From assembly GCF_011193355.1 (NCBI RefSeq), contig NZ_CP049780.1:3485085-3549084 (forward strand): 64,000 bases of DNA, given 5' to 3'. Numbering within the stretch: the stretch's first letter is position 1; each line of letters begins with the position of its first letter. Source of the stretch: Streptomyces sp. JB150 (GTDB lineage Bacteria > Actinomycetota > Actinomycetes > Streptomycetales > Streptomycetaceae). Shown here in pieces: positions 61,738 to 64,000 of the stretch. The notes under the pieces were generated by a model that was not told the DNA's origin, ran no database searches, and saw only the letters and a program-made list of their open reading frames with translations. Both the position numbers and the translations under genes were made by a program.

Positions 61738-63735
61738 ATGAGTGGTGACGGGCGGGACGAGTCGCTGGGCGGGGGCACCCCCGAGGCCGGCTCACCTCCA
61801 CCCCAGGTGCCCAGTCAGGGCGGACGGCGCGCGGGCCGGGTGCCGGCGGGCCGTCCGGGCGAGGGTGCCGTACCGGCGCAGCGCGACCGGCGCGACGACG
61901 GCGGGATCCTGCCGCCACGGGAACTGCCGCCTTCCGACGCCGAGCTGATCGGCCGGATGCGCTCCGGCGACGACACTGCGTACGAAGAGCTGTACCGGCG
62001 CCACGCGGACGCCGTCCGCCGTTACGCGCGCACCTGCTGCCGCGACGCCCACACCGCCGACGACCTCACCGCCGAGGTCTTCGCCCGGATGCTCCAGGCG
62101 GTGCGCGGCGGCTCCGGCCCCGAGCACGCCGTACGCGCCTACCTGCTGACGAGTGTCCGGCGCGTCGCCGCGCGGTGGACGGACTGCGCCAAGCGGGAAC
62201 AGCTCGTCGACGACTTCGCGGTGTTCGCCGCGCAGGCCGCGCGGGTCCCCGAGACGTCCGGCCCGGCCGGCTCGCCCGGTTCCTTCGGCGCCGGTCTCGA
62301 CCTGGGCGCGGACGTGCGGGCGATGCACGAGGCCGAGCAGTCCCTCGCCATGCGCGCCTTCCGCTCGCTGCCCGAGCGGTGGCAGGCCGTGCTGTGGCAC
62401 ACCGAGGTCGAGGACGAGTCGCCGAGCGAGGTCGCCACGCTCTTCGGGCTCGACGCCAACGGCACCCGCGTGCTCGCCAGCCGCGCCCGAGAGGGCCTGA
62501 AGCAGGCCTACCTGCAGGCCCATGTGTCCACGGCCCTCGCCACCGACGGGGAGTGCGCCCGCTACGCCGACCAGCTCGGCACGTACGCCCGCCGCAAACT
62601 GCGCACCCGCGCGGAGCGGGGCCTGCGCAAGCACCTGGAGGAGTGCGCCAGGTGCCGGCTGGCGGCGACCCAGATCGAGGAGGTCGCCGGCGGCATCCCC
62701 GCCGTGGTTCCGGTGGCCGTCATCGGCTGGTTCGGCGCCGCCGGGTACGCGAAGGCGGCCGGGCTCGTCGCGGGCGGCGCCGGAGCCGGGGCGGCGGGCG
62801 CCGCGGGCGCGGCAGCGGCCGGCGCAGGCACGTCCGGCGGTGCGGCAGGCGGTGCGTCGGGGGCCGGGGGTGCGTCCGGTGGTGCGGGGAGCGGAGCGGC
62901 CGCCGAGGGCGTGGGCGCGCCGGTGAAGGCCGGTGTCGCGGCCGGTGTGGTCGCGGTGGCCGCCGCCGCCGTGACGCTCGCGCTCGTGGGGGACGACGCC
63001 ACGCCCAGGGAACCGGTGGCCAGGCCGCCCGCGTCCGCGCGGCCGCCCCGGCCGGAGCTGCCGTCCCCCGCCCCCTCGCCCGAGAAGACCGCACCGCGGG
63101 CCCCGGCCGTCACGCCCGTCGCCGCCCCGTCACCGGTTTTGAGCCCCACACCCACGCCCACCCCGGCGCCGGCCCCGTCCCGCGAGCCCGTGCGCCCTCC
63201 GGCGCCCACCCCCAGCCCGACGCCCACCCGGACTCCCCCGCCCGGCCCCGCCCCGACCCCGCCGCCCACGCCGACACCCGCGCCCACGCCACCGCCCGCG
63301 CCGGTCGTCTACCAGTGGAGCGAGCTGGGGTACGACATCAGCGGCGACGGCACCGGGCCCGAGATGCGCATCGGCGAGAGCGGCTGGGTGTGGCAGCGGC
63401 AGGGCCTGTCGATCGGCGGGACGTCGTACGCGCGCGGGGTGACCGTCCACGGCCGGTCTTCCGTGACCATCGACCTCAACCGTGACTGCTCCTCCTACCA
63501 GGCGCTGGTCGGCGTCGACGACATGACGCTGAAGCTCGGCAAGGTGTACTTCTCCGTCTACGCCGACGGCGTACGGCTGTGGAGCTCCGGCATGGTCAAG
63601 GGCGGCGACCCGGCCGTCCCGGTCCGGGTGAAGCTGGCCGGGCGGAAGACCGTACGGCTGGTGGTCGAACCGCACGGCCACCTGGACCAGGTGGCGGTCG
63701 CGAACTGGGCGGAGTCGCGGTTCACCTGCTGGTAG
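61738..63735 (+). CDS. membrane-tethered ECF sigma factor with zinc finger and NPCBM domain
   Basis: A 665-residue single-chain regulator. Residues 66-140 are sigma region 2 ([40 protein letters not shown]) and 205-255 region 4 ([20 protein letters not shown]). His299-x3-Cys303-x2-Cys306 forms a ZAS-type zinc-binding anti-sigma motif. A hydrophobic/Gly-Ala region follows, with a membrane helix at about 398-417 and a long Pro/Thr/Ala linker (425-525). The C-terminal ~140 residues are an NPCBM carbohydrate-binding domain ([40 protein letters not shown]) outside the cell. Probably senses cell-wall glycan. Confidence 0.88.
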   Translation: MSGDGRDESLGGGTPEAGSPPPQVPSQGGRRAGRVPAGRPGEGAVPAQRDRRDDGGILPPRELPPSDAELIGRMRSGDDTAYEELYRRHADAVRRYARTCCRDAHTADDLTAEVFARMLQAVRGGSGPEHAVRAYLLTSVRRVAARWTDCAKREQLVDDFAVFAAQAARVPETSGPAGSPGSFGAGLDLGADVRAMHEAEQSLAMRAFRSLPERWQAVLWHTEVEDESPSEVATLFGLDANGTRVLASRAREGLKQAYLQAHVSTALATDGECARYADQLGTYARRKLRTRAERGLRKHLEECARCRLAATQIEEVAGGIPAVVPVAVIGWFGAAGYAKAAGLVAGGAGAGAAGAAGAAAAGAGTSGGAAGGASGAGGASGGAGSGAAAEGVGAPVKAGVAAGVVAVAAAAVTLALVGDDATPREPVARPPASARPPRPELPSPAPSPEKTAPRAPAVTPVAAPSPVLSPTPTPTPAPAPSREPVRPPAPTPSPTPTRTPPPGPAPTPPPTPTPAPTPPPAPVVYQWSELGYDISGDGTGPEMRIGESGWVWQRQGLSIGGTSYARGVTVHGRSSVTIDLNRDCSSYQALVGVDDMTLKLGKVYFSVYADGVRLWSSGMVKGGDPAVPVRVKLAGRKTVRLVVEPHGHLDQVAVANWAESRFTCW

Positions 63736-64000
63736 GGGTCCGCGCGGGACGGGTGGCGGCGGCCTCGTCGAGTTCGCCGGCGATCTCCTCCAGCGTGAGG
63801 GCGGCGCCCCGCGCGCATTCGGCGGCGTACCGCTCGGCGCCCAGCGCGGCGCGCGCCGCGGCCTCGGTGCGGCGGGTGCGCGCGCCCTCCGGCCTGGGGC
63901 GCGGCAGGCCGCCGCGCAGCCGCTCGCCGGCCGCGAGGAGCCGGGCCGTGCGCGGGAAGTCGCCGAGCCGCCCGAGCACGTTGGCCGCCTCGTCCACGAT
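63722..64000 (-). CDS. C-terminus of a large regulator, partial
   Basis: The last 92 codons of a gene entering from the right edge. The helical pattern ([40 protein letters not shown]) resembles the tetratricopeptide end of AfsR/LuxR-type ATPase regulators. Its stop overlaps the sigma gene end by 14 bp. Confidence 0.6.
   Translation of the reverse strand: MVDEAANVLGRLGDFPRTARLLAAGERLRGGLPRPRPEGARTRRTEAAARAALGAERYAAECARGAALTLEEIAGELDEAAATRPARTPTSR

Noticed and set aside
1..64000. CRISPR array, insertion sequence, prophage or tRNA gene
   Set aside because: No regularly spaced repeats, transposase-like protein, terminal inverted repeats, phage structural genes or cloverleaf sequence were noticed on reading.

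Overview
The window is high-GC (roughly 70% or more) chromosomal DNA from a Streptomyces. Evidence includes GTG/TTG starts, 4-bp stop/start overlaps, a rare TTA (bldA-type) codon, DUF397/XRE pairs, a mycothiol synthase, and gene order that I recall from memory as matching the central S. coelicolor chromosome running from the glnR region down to the atrA region. That synteny is recalled, not computed.

Layout. 1-9.8 kb: the end of a membrane protein gene, a MoaD/ThiS-like sulfur carrier, an alpha/beta hydrolase, GlnR, a LacI regulator, an ECF41-type sigma factor with its FAD oxidoreductase partner, and an HtrA-like membrane protease followed by an MprAB-like two-component system. 9.8-12.1 kb: a small minus-strand XRE-DUF397-DUF397-DUF6247 operon with two divergent small genes. 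12.2-19.9 kb: a secreted pectate lyase/pectin methylesterase fusion, a secreted 5'-nucleotidase, mycothiol synthase, and a GntR/ABC operon with a very long operator palindrome. 20-32.4 kb is a phosphate block: ppk-CHAD-Nudix, a lipoprotein, CsoR, DUF47-Pit and the divergent pstSCAB operon, with PHO-box-like repeats upstream of pstS and ppk. 32.6-36.4 kb: a BBE-type FAD oxidase with several palindromes upstream, a PAP2 phosphatase, and a transglycosylase/NlpC-P60 enzyme.

36.5-42.4 kb is an island-like segment: a 1573-residue RHS/YD polymorphic toxin with a WXG-like leader and a nuclease-like tip, its putative immunity gene, and a decayed TetR fragment. 42.7-50.0 kb is a type IV secretion-like gene set (small membrane protein, a 38-codon gene, NTF2/VirB8-like, VirB6-like, SCO6880/PrgI-like, VirB4 ATPase, and a coupling-protein-like protein without a visible P-loop). 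It probably corresponds to the cmd cluster of S. coelicolor (SCO4126-4131). 50.1-54.4 kb: a GNAT gene and an ABC-histidine kinase-response regulator operon.

54.4-54.9 kb holds the strangest structure. Three rRNA-type promoters on the minus strand lead, after a short leader, directly into the last ~71 nt of a 5S rRNA, with 16S, 23S and the first part of 5S missing. This is either a deleted rrn operon or an assembly collapse. 54.9-64 kb: MarR/MFS, a SpoIIE-type phosphatase with an anti-sigma-like ATPase domain, NDH-2, a TetR regulator that is probably AtrA, a membrane-tethered sigma factor carrying a zinc-finger and an extracellular NPCBM domain, and the end of a large regulator gene.

The main themes are phosphate and polyphosphate homeostasis, envelope sensing, and a chromosomal secretion-like locus interrupted by a contact-dependent toxin cassette.
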